DNA of 33,242 bases from Terriglobia bacterium (GCA_021324615.1 JAJPIT010000096.1:1-33242), one strand, 5' to 3'. Positions 16,658-24,753 are shown, counted from the stretch's first letter. Translations and numbers: made by a program. The notes: a model not told the origin generated them from the letters alone.

Positions 16658-17538
16658 AACTGATCCTCACGCTGGTCGCCGCGGCGATGGCTTTCGCCCA
16701 GCGCGAGCCGGCGCGCTTCACCGCGGACGTGCGGCTGGTGCGGTTGCTGGTGAACGTTAAAAATTCCAAGGGCGAGCTGGTCGGCTCGCTCGAAAAAGAT
16801 CAGTTCGCCGTCTTCGACGACAACGTCCGGCAGGAAATCAAAGTGTTCGAGCGCTACACGACCACCCCGCTGTCGGTCGCAATCCTGGTGGACACCAGCG
16901 GCTCGACCCGCATCGACTGGCAAACCGAAGTCCGTTCCATCACCAAATTTCTGAAGGCTCTTTTCAGCCAGGGCAACCCGCTTGACGAGGCTTCGCTGTT
17001 CACCTTCAACTACGACGTCACCCAGCAGAGCGGCTTCACGCGCAACGCCAAACTTCTGGAGGACCGCCTCAAATACGTCAGGCCCGAGGGCGGCACTTCG
17101 CTCTACGACGCGATCTATCATGCCGCCCGCAATCTGCAAGGGCGTCAGGGACGCCGGGTGATGGTGCTGGTCAGCGACGGCGGCAACACCACCAGCTCCA
17201 AGCAATACGCCGAAGCCCGGGAAGCCGCGCAGCGCGCCGACGCGGTGATGTATCCGATTATCGTCGTGCCGATCCGGAACGATGCCGGGCGCAACCTCGG
17301 CGGCGAGCACGCGCTCCAGCAACTGGCCGCCGATACCGGCGGGCGCTGGTTCAGCGCAACCCTGGAAGAGCTGGACCAGACCTTCGCGGAAATCCTCAGC
17401 GACCTGCGGGCGCAATACATGATCGCCTATTATCCGACCGACGCGCGCCCGGGATTTGATCAGGTCCGCGTCGAGCTGAACCGCCCGGATTTGCGGGCGG
17501 CGACGCGGACTGGCTATTATGGGGAGGATCCCCGCTAA
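16654..17538 (+). CDS. VWFA-related exported protein (TIGR03436-like), short form
   Basis: 294 residues, less than half the length of the other VWFA protein here. Signal peptide MKLILTLVAAAMAFAQ, the family beta domain with LEKDQFAVFDDNVRQEIKVF, then a von Willebrand A domain with an intact metal motif DTSGS (Asp80, Ser82, Ser84) and a later VSDGG; it ends shortly after YMIAYYPTDA. The frame is open back to 16609, but the signal peptide and the ATGA overlap with the MoaDE stop place the start at 16654. It probably binds a divalent metal and a partner at the surface; the partner is unknown. Why it is coupled to molybdopterin synthase is unclear. Confidence 0.9.
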   Translation: MKLILTLVAAAMAFAQREPARFTADVRLVRLLVNVKNSKGELVGSLEKDQFAVFDDNVRQEIKVFERYTTTPLSVAILVDTSGSTRIDWQTEVRSITKFLKALFSQGNPLDEASLFTFNYDVTQQSGFTRNAKLLEDRLKYVRPEGGTSLYDAIYHAARNLQGRQGRRVMVLVSDGGNTTSSKQYAEAREAAQRADAVMYPIIVVPIRNDAGRNLGGEHALQQLAADTGGRWFSATLEELDQTFAEILSDLRAQYMIAYYPTDARPGFDQVRVELNRPDLRAATRTGYYGEDPR

Positions 17539-17547
17539 GCCCCGCCC

Positions 17548-17778
17548 ATGGCCGGTAAAGTCAGCAACACGAAAGCGCCGGAGCAGACCTTCGAGGAGGT
17601 CCGCTATCTTCGCCATCTCATCGAGCAGCGGATTCCGGTGCGCGTGCGCCTGAGCGACAACCAGGAAGTGGAAGGCGTGGTCGAGTTCTACGACACCAAC
17701 TTCATCCGCATTACCCGCCAGGACGCGCCCAATCTTTTCCTGTTCAAGCACGACATCAAATATCTGTACGAGATCTGA
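17548..17778 (+). CDS. hfq: Hfq-like Sm-fold RNA-binding protein, divergent
   Basis: 76 residues, the size of a minimal Hfq. The pattern fits a short N-terminal helix (FEEVRYLRHLIEQ) followed by five strands: PVRVRLSDNQEVEGVVEFYD (Sm1) and FLFKHDIKYLYE, which corresponds to the Hfq Sm2 motif usually written YKHAIS. The Phe-Lys-His core is kept but the following residues differ, so ligand preference may differ from classical Hfq. The ATG at 17548 follows the VWFA stop by nine bases. A one-gene overlap with LSm-like proteins in general cannot be excluded, but small size and the KH motif favour Hfq. The next gene starts immediately at its stop. Confidence 0.8.
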   Translation: MAGKVSNTKAPEQTFEEVRYLRHLIEQRIPVRVRLSDNQEVEGVVEFYDTNFIRITRQDAPNLFLFKHDIKYLYEI

Positions 17779-18606
17779 TTGCCTTCCTACCTGGAAACCG
17801 CCCAAGACATCGCGCGCGAATCCGGAGCGCTGCTTAAGGAGTTCCTGGCGCGCCGCGTCGGCTTTGAGCTCAAAGGCGAATTCGACCTGGTCACCGAAGC
17901 CGACCGCTCCAGCGAGCGCCTCATCGTCGAGCGCCTCAAAAAATCCTTCCCCGCGCATTCGGTGGTGGCCGAGGAAGGCGGCGGCCAGCACCGCGCCTCG
18001 GAGTTCTGCTGGTACGTCGATCCGCTCGACGGCACCACCAACTTCGCCCACGGCTTTCCCATGTTCAACGTGACGCTGGCGCTGGAGCGCGCCGGCGAGC
18101 TGATCGCCGGCGTCATCTTCGACCCCGTTCGCCAGGAAATGTTCAGCGCCGAGCGCGGCGGCGGCGCCTTCCTGAACGGCTCCCGAATCTCCGTTTCAAA
18201 AACCTCGACCATCGAATCCAGCCTCAGCGCCACCGGCTTTCCTTCCCGCAAGCGCCACCAGAACGTGAACATCCATTTTTACTATCAGACGGCCATGCTC
18301 TCGCACGGCGTGCGGCGCGCCGGCGCGGCCGCCCTCGACCTGGCTTACGTGGCCTGCGGCCGGCTGGACGCGTTCTGGGAGTTTGGCCTCAAGCCCTGGG
18401 ACATGGCCGCCGGCATTTTATTGATCCAGGAAGCCGGCGGCGCCTGCTCGGATATGCACGGCGCGCCGGTGAATCTGCGCGGCCCGCATCTGCTGGCCGA
18501 CAACGCCGTCTTGCATGGGCCCATGCTCGAACTGTTCGCCGAAATTTTCGCGGGGCGGTTCCGTTTTCCTCTGCCCGAAATTCAGCCTTCCGTGATCCCG
18601 TCGTGA
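17779..18606 (+). CDS. Inositol monophosphatase family protein (SuhB/CysQ-like)
   Basis: Mg-dependent sugar phosphatase, 275 residues. Motifs: DLVTEADRSSE near the N-terminus, EEGG (metal ligand Glu), DPLDGTTNFAHGFP (metal-binding core) and WDMAAGILL near the end. The exact substrate (inositol phosphate, fructose bisphosphate or PAP) cannot be told from sequence. TTG start directly abutting the Hfq-like stop (no intergenic base), so translation is probably coupled. Last gene of the operon that begins with moaDE. Confidence 0.92.
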   Translation: MPSYLETAQDIARESGALLKEFLARRVGFELKGEFDLVTEADRSSERLIVERLKKSFPAHSVVAEEGGGQHRASEFCWYVDPLDGTTNFAHGFPMFNVTLALERAGELIAGVIFDPVRQEMFSAERGGGAFLNGSRISVSKTSTIESSLSATGFPSRKRHQNVNIHFYYQTAMLSHGVRRAGAAALDLAYVACGRLDAFWEFGLKPWDMAAGILLIQEAGGACSDMHGAPVNLRGPHLLADNAVLHGPMLELFAEIFAGRFRFPLPEIQPSVIPS

Positions 18607-18618
18607 TCTTTTTCAGGT

Positions 18619-18624
18619 TATTCT
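18619..18624 (+). promoter_or_regulatory. Candidate -10 box for the lipase gene
   Basis: TATTCT at 18619-18624 would give a leader of about 33 bases containing AAGGAG (18651-18656), eight bases before the ATG at 18664. This gene thus looks like a conventional leadered transcript. Confidence 0.35.
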
Positions 18625-18663
18625 GATGAAATCGAAGCGAATTTTCGGAAAAGGAGACCGGAA

Positions 18664-19527
18664 ATGGCTCACCCCTCGCTCGCCGTTCCTCCCCAATCGC
18701 CGGACCCCGCGGCCGCGATTCATTACGCTCTGCTGGTGAAACTCGCCGAAGCCGTCCCGCCGGATCAGATCGCCTACAATCCCGGCGACGTCCTCAATGT
18801 CGCCTATGACGCGATCAACGTGAATTACACCGTAGTGACAACGTTGTTCGGCAACGATCTCGCCACCGACATCAATCCTCTGCGGGTCCAAAAGATCGTT
18901 TCCTTCGGCTTCGTCGCCCAGGACCCGGCGGGAAACGCGGTGGCCGCCATCCGCGGCACCGACAGCATCGAGGAGTGGCTCCAGGATGCCCGCTTTCTCG
19001 CCGTCAAATGCCCGGTCACGCCCGGAGCCGGCTTGAGCGAAGACGGCTTCACCGACGTCTACGAATCGCTGCGCGTCGCCAGGGACCCCGGTTCGAAGAC
19101 CGTGGCCTCCGCGCTGCCCGGCATGAATTTTCCGAATCCTCTCCAGTCGCTCACCATCTGCGGGCACAGTCTGGGCGGCGCGCTGGCGACTTTGCTCGCC
19201 CTGGATGTGGCGGCGAATACGCCGTTGGCCTCGCAGTTGACGGTCTACACCTACGCCAGCCCGCGCGTGGGCGATCCGTCCTTTGCCGATACCTATGATC
19301 AGCTGGTCCCCCACACGGTGCGGATCGCCAACCGCCTCGATATCGTGCCCAAGCTCCCGCTGCCGCCGCTGTATAAGCACGTCAACCAGGTTTTCGATCT
19401 GAATCCGGGGCTGAAAGTGAAGCTGGACATCCCGTGCCAGCATCATCTGACGACGTATCTGCACCTGCTGTCGCTGCTGACCGGCGGAACCGTACTGCCG
19501 CTCGATCCCGGCTGCGCGGGACTGTAG
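18664..19527 (+). CDS. Lipase class 3 family protein, no signal peptide
   Basis: Alpha/beta hydrolase of the class 3 (fungal-type) lipase family, 287 residues. The nucleophile elbow is GHSLGGALA (Ser169); Asp226 in NRLDIVPKLP and His260/261 in CQHHLTTYL complete the triad; AIRGTDSIEEW (95-105) is the expected oxyanion/lid region. There is no signal peptide or membrane anchor, so a cytosolic or unconventionally released enzyme is implied. A Pro-rich opening (residues 6-16) is unusual. ATG with AAGGAG eight bases upstream. Convergent with the DnaC-like gene 12 bp away. Confidence 0.9.
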   Translation: MAHPSLAVPPQSPDPAAAIHYALLVKLAEAVPPDQIAYNPGDVLNVAYDAINVNYTVVTTLFGNDLATDINPLRVQKIVSFGFVAQDPAGNAVAAIRGTDSIEEWLQDARFLAVKCPVTPGAGLSEDGFTDVYESLRVARDPGSKTVASALPGMNFPNPLQSLTICGHSLGGALATLLALDVAANTPLASQLTVYTYASPRVGDPSFADTYDQLVPHTVRIANRLDIVPKLPLPPLYKHVNQVFDLNPGLKVKLDIPCQHHLTTYLHLLSLLTGGTVLPLDPGCAGL

Positions 19528-19539
19528 CGGAGAAAAACT

Positions 19540-20301
19540 CTATCGCGCGTGCCGCACCCGGTAATCCTCAGTCACCTGCATCCGGATCAGTTTGCACATC
19601 TCAAACAGCCGCGACCGCGCTCTGGCGCCGATCGCCTCGGCCAGCGTCTTCTTATACACCGCCACTCCGCCCGCGGTGGTGTACTCGGCGACTTTTCCGG
19701 TAATTTCCGGGTCCGGAAGATTGGTGGTCGCAATCAGCGGCTTGCGATGATTACAGCGATGCGTGATGATCGAGGTCACAATATCTTCCACCCACTCGGT
19801 GACGCGATGCGCGCCCAAATCGTCCAGCACCAGCACCTCGGCGTCCAGCGCCGTCGCATACGCCTCGCGGTCGCTGGTGCCCGAAGACGCGTCGTAGCTG
19901 GAGCGGATGCGGTCCAGCAGATTCTGGTAATCGAAAAAGACGCACTCGTGGCCTTTATCAAGCAGCGCCTTCATCACGCCGACCGCCAGGTGCGTCTTGC
20001 CGGTTCCCGGTTCGCCGATCAGCAGCAGGCCCGGCGGATTCACCGCCGGAAAGTCGCGGGCGAATCCCCGGGCGCTCATCAAAGCCGACGCCAGACCGTT
20101 TCGTAACACCGGATTATCGTGCGGCAGCACAAAGCTGTCCAGCGTGGCGCGCTCATAGTTCGGCGGAATCCTCGCCTTATCCCGCAGGACGGCGCCGCGG
20201 GCGCTGGAAACGCAGTCGCACCGTTCGGCGCCGGACAGTCCCGCGCGCTCCACGATCTGCCACCCGGATCCGCCGCATTTGGGGCAATTTTCCTCGGCCA
20301 T
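19540..20301 (-). CDS. DnaC/DnaI-type AAA+ ATPase with N-terminal zinc motif
   Basis: Probable replicative helicase loader. 253 residues: N-terminal Cys cluster (CPKCGGSGW at 6-14 and CDC at 28-30), a linker, then AAA+ with Walker A GEPGTGKT (96-103), Walker B VLVLDDLG (157-164), sensor ATTN (191-194) and an Arg-finger region ARSRLFEM. The zinc motif and the absence of any istA or inverted repeats argue against an IS21 IstB. It follows the biotin carrier gene after 18 bp and is probably read from the same transcript. Whether it is the main loader of this organism is not shown. Confidence 0.88.
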   Translation of the reverse strand: MAEENCPKCGGSGWQIVERAGLSGAERCDCVSSARGAVLRDKARIPPNYERATLDSFVLPHDNPVLRNGLASALMSARGFARDFPAVNPPGLLLIGEPGTGKTHLAVGVMKALLDKGHECVFFDYQNLLDRIRSSYDASSGTSDREAYATALDAEVLVLDDLGAHRVTEWVEDIVTSIITHRCNHRKPLIATTNLPDPEITGKVAEYTTAGGVAVYKKTLAEAIGARARSRLFEMCKLIRMQVTEDYRVRHAR

Positions 20302-20319
20302 GGATATCCGCCGTCAACG

Positions 20320-20802
20320 CTACTCGATCACGACCAGCACCTCGCCGGCCTGAACGGTCGCGTCCGCCTTCGCCTTCACTTCCACGACCTTCCCCGCTTT
20401 CGGCGACTTCATCTCATTCTGCATCTTCATCGCTTCGACGACAACCAAACCTTGGCCCGCCTCCACCGTCTCGCCCGCGCTCACCAGCACGCGCACGACT
20501 TTCCCTGGCATCGGGGACGCGATACTCCGCCGCCCTTCTCCGAAGGCGCCCGCGCCGCGCCCGCGCATCTGGCGCGGATCGAAGATCTCCACCGCAAACG
20601 GACGCCCGTTGACGCGAATCGCTCCTTCCACGGAGATCACCGAGTAGCTGCGGCCCTCGATCAGCACGCTATAGGATCCGGGCGCCAGCGCCGCGATCGA
20701 ATATTCGCGCTCCACCGCCTGGCCGTTCCGCTCATAGCGGAGGCGCGCGCCGTTCACTTCGAACTTCGCTGCGCTCCCGTCCACCTTCGCCTCAAGCTTC
20801 AT
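20320..20802 (-). CDS. Biotin carboxyl carrier protein of an acyl-CoA carboxylase
   Basis: Carries biotin between the biotin carboxylase and carboxyltransferase. 160 residues: an N-terminal beta region (1-75), a short Gly/Arg linker, then a biotinyl domain (about 93-160) with the attachment motif EAMKMQNE (Lys126) and the PMPGKV opening. It resembles the C-terminal third of acetyl/propionyl-CoA carboxylase alpha subunits more than AccB. Starts inside the stop of the biotin carboxylase gene (four-base overlap). No carboxyltransferase gene is present in the window. Confidence 0.92.
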   Translation of the reverse strand: MKLEAKVDGSAAKFEVNGARLRYERNGQAVEREYSIAALAPGSYSVLIEGRSYSVISVEGAIRVNGRPFAVEIFDPRQMRGRGAGAFGEGRRSIASPMPGKVVRVLVSAGETVEAGQGLVVVEAMKMQNEMKSPKAGKVVEVKAKADATVQAGEVLVVIE

Positions 20803-22282
20803 CGCATCATCTCCGCGCGGCCGATGGCCAGCCAGGCGCTCGATTTCGCCGGAGCCGGCGCGGGCGTCTTCGCTTCTTTCAACGACGCGATCAGCACCGC
20901 GACCGCTTCTGTCTCCAGATCGGCGGCTTCCGCCGCGGGCGGCTTGAAGCGGTCAAGAAACGCGGTCGACAATTCGCCCGCGCGGAAACATTCGTCGGCT
21001 AAAATCCCGTCAAACCATGCGATATTCGTGCGAATTCCTTCCACTACATACTCGCCGAGCGCCCGCCGCATCCGCTCAATCGCCGCCTCGCGCGAGGGAG
21101 CCCAAACCGCCATCTTCGCCAGCATCGGGTCGTAATCGAGCGGAACCGTCCATCCCTGATACACGCCAGAATCGAGCCGGATACCCGGACCCGACGGCTG
21201 TTCGAGATACGTAATCTTTCCGGGCGACGGCAGATAGTTGTTGGCGGGATCTTCGGCATAGATGCGACACTCGATCGCCGACCCCCTCCATTGCACGTCC
21301 TCCTGCCGGATCGTAAGCGGCTCGCCCGCGGCGATGCGCAGTTGCCAATGCACCAGATCCAGGCTGGTGGCCAGCTCGGTCACCGGATGCTCCACCTGCA
21401 ACCGCGTGTTCATCTCCAGGAAATAGAAGTTGCGGTCGCGGTCCACCAGAAACTCCATCGTCCCGGCGTTGGCGTAACCCGCCGCGCGGGCGATCTTCAG
21501 CGCCGCCGCGCCCATTTTTTCGCGCAGCTCCGGATGGGCCAGCATCACCGGCGACGGGCACTCTTCGATCACTTTCTGATGCCGCCGCTGAATTGAGCAT
21601 TCCCGCTCGCCCAAATGGATCATGTGGCCGTGATGATCGCCCAACACCTGGATCTCGATGTGCCGCGGCTCCAGCACCAGCTTTTCCACGTACACTTCAT
21701 CGTTGCGGAAGGCGCGCAGCGCCTCGCTCCGCGCATCGCGCAGCGCCGATTCCAGATCCGCCTCGCGATCGACGCGGCGCATTCCTTTCCGCCGCCGCCG
21801 GCCGAGGCCTTGAGCAGCACCGGATAGCCGATCTCGCCGGCGATCCGCTTGGCTTCCTCAATTTCGCCGAGCGGCTCCTTTGTTCCCGGCACCACCGGCG
21901 CGCCCGCCGCGATCGCCACCTGCCGCGCCGCCGTTTTCGATCCCATCCTCCGGATCGCCGACGGCGGCGGCCCGATAAAGACGATGCCGGCGGCGGCGCA
22001 CGCTTCAGCAAACTCGGCGTTTTCGCTCAGAAACCCGTAGCCGGGATGAATCGCCTCAGCGCCATGCCGTTTTGCGGCATCGATGATCTTATCGATGCGC
22101 AGATAGCTCTCCGAGGATGGCGCCGGGCCCAGATGGGCCGCTTCATCGGCCATCCGCACCGCCAGCGAGGCGCGGTCGGCGTCGGAGTAAACGGCGACGC
22201 TCGAAATTCCAAACTCGCGCAGCGCGCGGATGATTCGCACCGCGATCTCGCCGCGATTAGCCACCAGAACTTTACGAAACAT
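20799..22282 (-). CDS. Biotin carboxylase of an acyl-CoA carboxylase, interrupted by a frameshift
   Basis: ATP-grasp enzyme that carboxylates biotin with bicarbonate. The N-terminal part (22282 to 21785, residues 1-166, [17 protein letters not shown] to ASAGGGGK) and the C-terminal part (21782 to 20799, 327 residues from MRRVDREAD) lie in different frames. The break falls between the Gly-rich GGGGK and MRR, where the family has GGGG(K/R)GMR; restoring one base gives an unbroken protein of about 494 residues. Intact downstream motifs include [10 protein letters not shown] and [14 protein letters not shown]. At 494 residues plus a 160-residue carrier, the pair looks like a propionyl/methylcrotonyl-type alpha subunit cut in two. 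The missing base may be a sequence error or a real lesion. Confidence 0.9.
21783..21787 (-). other. Frameshift site in the biotin carboxylase gene (one base missing)
   Basis: On the minus strand the codon AAG (Lys166) is followed by GAATG. The family sequence requires Lys-Gly-Met, that is AAG-GGA-ATG, so one base, most likely a G of a short G run, is absent. Both flanking frames are well conserved right up to this point. Confidence 0.85.
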
Positions 22283-22300
22283 GAAGGATCGATTTTAGCA
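22283..22300 (-). promoter_or_regulatory. Predicted extended -10 promoter of the biotin carboxylase operon
   Basis: On the minus strand TGC-TAAAAT (22300 to 22292) is an extended -10; nine bases separate it from the ATG at 22282, so the leader would be about three bases at most. No -35 and no ribosome site are apparent. Confidence 0.45.
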
Positions 22301-22335
22301 GGGAACGCGAAAGGGATCCGGCGGGCGCCGTCGGT

Positions 22336-22611
22336 TTATTTCAGCGTGACCACGGTCGCGCCCCATCCGCCCGCCTCCGCCGGCGCATCCTGGTACGAGA
22401 GGACCCGCTCGCTTCGCGCCAGCACCTGGCGAACCGTCTCCCGCTGCACGCCGATGCCGCGGCCATGAATAATCCGCAGCGCCTTGAATCCTGCACGGCT
22501 TGCTTCAATCAGGTACTCCTCCACTACGGCTTTCACGTCGCGCGGGGAAACCGAATGCAGGTCCAGCACATCCTCAATTGGAATGCGAAGCGGTTCGTCG
22601 GATGGATACAT
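22336..22611 (-). CDS. Stand-alone Smr domain protein (MutS2 C-terminal type)
   Basis: 91 residues making up one Smr domain. Motifs: LDLHSVSP (16-23), IIHGRGIGVQRETV (47-60) and GGWGATVVTLK at the C-terminus, all typical of Smr endonuclease domains. With no MutS part it is probably a small nucleic-acid nickase or binding protein; Smr domains act in DNA recombination control or mRNA/ribosome quality control, and sequence alone does not decide which. ATG start; TTTAGAT around 22621-22627 (minus) is a possible -10 with a very short leader. Convergent in direction with nothing; it lies 53 bp beyond the biotin carboxylase gene start. Confidence 0.88.
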   Translation of the reverse strand: MYPSDEPLRIPIEDVLDLHSVSPRDVKAVVEEYLIEASRAGFKALRIIHGRGIGVQRETVRQVLARSERVLSYQDAPAEAGGWGATVVTLK

Positions 22612-22731
22612 AGCGGCCGGATCTAAAGTACTAATGCGCTTCTCTCGATTGTATACCTTAGAGCCCGCGCCCAGGTGGCGGCAAGACCTTAGTCTTTCTT
22701 CACTTAGGACGGTTAGCTCGCGAGAGGTTAC

Positions 22732-22745
22732 TGGTAGAATCGGGC
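22732..22745 (+). promoter_or_regulatory. Predicted extended -10 promoter of the zinc-ribbon/LamG gene, leaderless type
   Basis: TGG-TAGAAT (22732-22740) and five bases lead to TTG at 22746. This supports the TTG start; the in-frame ATG at 22767 would have a leader of about 20 bases without a ribosome site. No good -35. The rest of the gap 22612-22731 shows no gene; ACCTTAG occurs in it twice. Confidence 0.5.
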
Positions 22746-23747
22746 TTGAAGTTCCAGGTACCAGGCATGCTGTGCTTCTTATGCGGTAAAAAGATCGGCC
22801 TGCTGCGAACGCTGGTGGACCAGCAATACTGCTGCGCCGAACACCGCAGGGAAGCCCGGCTTGCGTCGGCGCAGGCGCTCCGCGAGGAAGAAGAAATCGA
22901 GCTTTGGACCGTCTCCAAATCGAGGCAGAAAGCGGCGGTTCGCTACGGCGGTTCGGCCGGGCAGACGGCGTCCCTGGCGGCGTTCCTGACCGTGGGCGCT
23001 CTGCTGATCGCGGCGGTCATGCTGCCGGGACCGGGCGGCGGAGGCGGCAGCGGCAGCTCGCCGCGCGCCAGCCTCGATCCGGCGCTTGAGCGCGGGTGGT
23101 TCCAGCGCGTCGGCGACGGCATCGGCGAGATGGTTCGCTCGCGCGCGCCGGTGACCCTGCATCAGGATTTCACGCGCGGCTGGCAGGGGTGGACCACCGC
23201 GGCGCTGCACCGGGTCGACGATCCGCGGCGCGCCGAGGATCCGCGCCTGGTCTCGGCGGCGGCGCCTGTGCTGCGGATCTGGAGCCGGTCCACCGCCATG
23301 CAGAATTATCAGATGGAGTTCAGCGCCGCCATCGAGAAGCGCAGCCTGAGCTGGGCCTTCCGCGCCGCCGACGGCAAAAATTATTACGCCACCAAGCTGA
23401 TGATCTCCAAGCCCGGTCCGCTGCCCAACGCGGGGCTGGTCCGCTATGTGATGATGGACGGCCGCGAGTGGGACCGCGTGGCGCTGCCGCTGCCGCTGAC
23501 GCTGGCGCGCGGGGAGACGTACCGCGTCCGCGTCACCGTGCAGGACGACCGCTTCGTCACCTATCTGAACGGCCAGGTGATCAGCTCCTGGAGCGATAAG
23601 CGGCTCCGCCGCGGCGGCATCGGCTTCTTCGACGATGTCGACGATCCGCAGAAGATCGCCTGGGTCAATCTGTCCGAACGCGACAGCCTGATCGGCCGGA
23701 TGCTGGCGCACTTCTCTCTGTTCGTCCTGCCCGATCCACTTCCCTAG
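22746..23747 (+). CDS. Zinc-ribbon, single-pass membrane protein with LamG-like C-terminal domain
   Basis: Function unknown. 333 residues in three parts. Residues 1-40 carry a Cys/His cluster (CFLC at 10-13, CCAEH at 29-33), a likely treble-clef or zinc ribbon. Residues about 76-93 form one hydrophobic helix, followed by a Gly/Ser linker. Residues about 130-325 look like a concanavalin-type fold related to DUF1080/LamG: LHQDFTRGWQGW, NYQMEFSAAIEKRSLSWAFRA, YRVRVTVQDDRFVTYLNGQVI and RRGGIGFFDD are the expected strand pattern. The zinc part would be cytoplasmic and the sugar-binding-like part outside. TTG at 22746 preferred; ATG 22767 is the alternative and keeps the Cys cluster. Confidence 0.8.
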   Translation: MKFQVPGMLCFLCGKKIGLLRTLVDQQYCCAEHRREARLASAQALREEEEIELWTVSKSRQKAAVRYGGSAGQTASLAAFLTVGALLIAAVMLPGPGGGGGSGSSPRASLDPALERGWFQRVGDGIGEMVRSRAPVTLHQDFTRGWQGWTTAALHRVDDPRRAEDPRLVSAAAPVLRIWSRSTAMQNYQMEFSAAIEKRSLSWAFRAADGKNYYATKLMISKPGPLPNAGLVRYVMMDGREWDRVALPLPLTLARGETYRVRVTVQDDRFVTYLNGQVISSWSDKRLRRGGIGFFDDVDDPQKIAWVNLSERDSLIGRMLAHFSLFVLPDPLP

Positions 23748-23790
23748 CTAGTATGCATCCGCGCCCGCCACGTCATCCACGTTGTCGGGT

Positions 23791-24753
23791 CTATCGAATA
23801 GGGAGAGGTACTGGGGAGCCGGTGCAAACAATCCTAGTTCCACCACCGCCTAGTGAAATGCAGCCTGCGCCGGCATTCGCAACGAATGTGGCGCCCATTC
23901 CGCCGCAGGGCGTGCCTGATATGGTTGCGCAGGTGGACCTCTGGAGCTGGATGGTCACATTGCCGGAAGGCATCGAGGAGAGCACTACGAAATTCAATTG
24001 ATAAACGCCGACAGTTCCTGGCGTCAGCCCTAGCCACAAAAGATTGGAAGGCTGGCATGGAGAGTTCGCAACCGGGCAGCCGTTGGCGACCACGGTTCCA
24101 TTAAGCAGGAGAGCGAACTGGTCTACCTGCGTAATCGTGTTGATCTGAGGTACGATCGCCAGCGGTGAAAACGGCGAGGCTTGGCCTGTTGGAACGAGCG
24201 GCTGCGTGCCCGGCAAACCTGTAAGATAACCAATCAGAATCTCACCGGCATGCGCTGGATTCTGATCGGAAACGAGGGAATAATCCGACGCGTGTTGGAA
24301 CGCAGCCAGATTGGCGCCGATCCAAAAAAAGTCACCCGGAGATTGCAGGCTTGCCACGGCCGTAGTTAGTTGGACCGCATTCTGGGTCACAGTTACCGTC
24401 CACGATCCGTCCGAGTTGGGGATAGCCCCCTGGGGAACCTCGAAATTGATCTGCTGATATCCTCCGTCGTCGGCGACCGCCAGGATCGGCGCGGCTGCTC
24501 CGCCAATCGTAATCGAAATCCCGCCTAGCGTGAAGGGCAATGGCATCGTCGTAGCGTAAATCACTCCCTGGACTTGTAGCCCGGTACAAAAAGCTACGCC
24601 AAGCGAACCCTTTGAGGGCAGAACCCTCTGAAAGCTCGCGGCTGAAGTCACAACGATGTTCTGCGTCGATTGGGCGCAGCAGATCACTCCAACTCCGAGG
24701 GCAACCAAGCATCGGACGCATGATATCGGGTGGACAACACTTCTGAATTTCAT
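23791..24753 (-). CDS. Secreted protein with TIGR03437-like Solibacter domain
   Basis: 320 residues. Signal segment at 8-28 (ISCVRCLVALGVGVICCAQ) followed at once by a domain with the TIGR03437 pattern: VTSAASFQ, GSLGVAFCTGLQVQ, LPFTLGGISITIGGAAAPI, YQQINFEVPQG and WTVTVTQN, then a second half with similar strands. In this family the domain normally sits at the C-terminus of large exported proteins; here it is N-terminal and the protein is short. Six Cys residues in the last 120 residues could form disulfides. ATG with GAGGGTG nine bases upstream. Its GC content looks clearly lower than its neighbours. Function unknown. Confidence 0.8.
   Translation of the reverse strand: MKFRSVVHPISCVRCLVALGVGVICCAQSTQNIVVTSAASFQRVLPSKGSLGVAFCTGLQVQGVIYATTMPLPFTLGGISITIGGAAAPILAVADDGGYQQINFEVPQGAIPNSDGSWTVTVTQNAVQLTTAVASLQSPGDFFWIGANLAAFQHASDYSLVSDQNPAHAGEILIGYLTGLPGTQPLVPTGQASPFSPLAIVPQINTITQVDQFALLLNGTVVANGCPVANSPCQPSNLLWLGLTPGTVGVYQLNFVVLSSMPSGNVTIQLQRSTCATISGTPCGGMGATFVANAGAGCISLGGGGTRIVCTGSPVPLPIR

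Noticed and set aside
16366-18051. Minus-strand open frame of 561 codons across moaDE, VWFA and Hfq genes
   Set aside because: It crosses four well-supported plus-strand genes and has low-complexity composition.
19540-20301. IstB protein of an IS21-type insertion sequence
   Set aside because: No istA, inverted repeats or target duplication, and an N-terminal zinc motif fits DnaC/DnaI.
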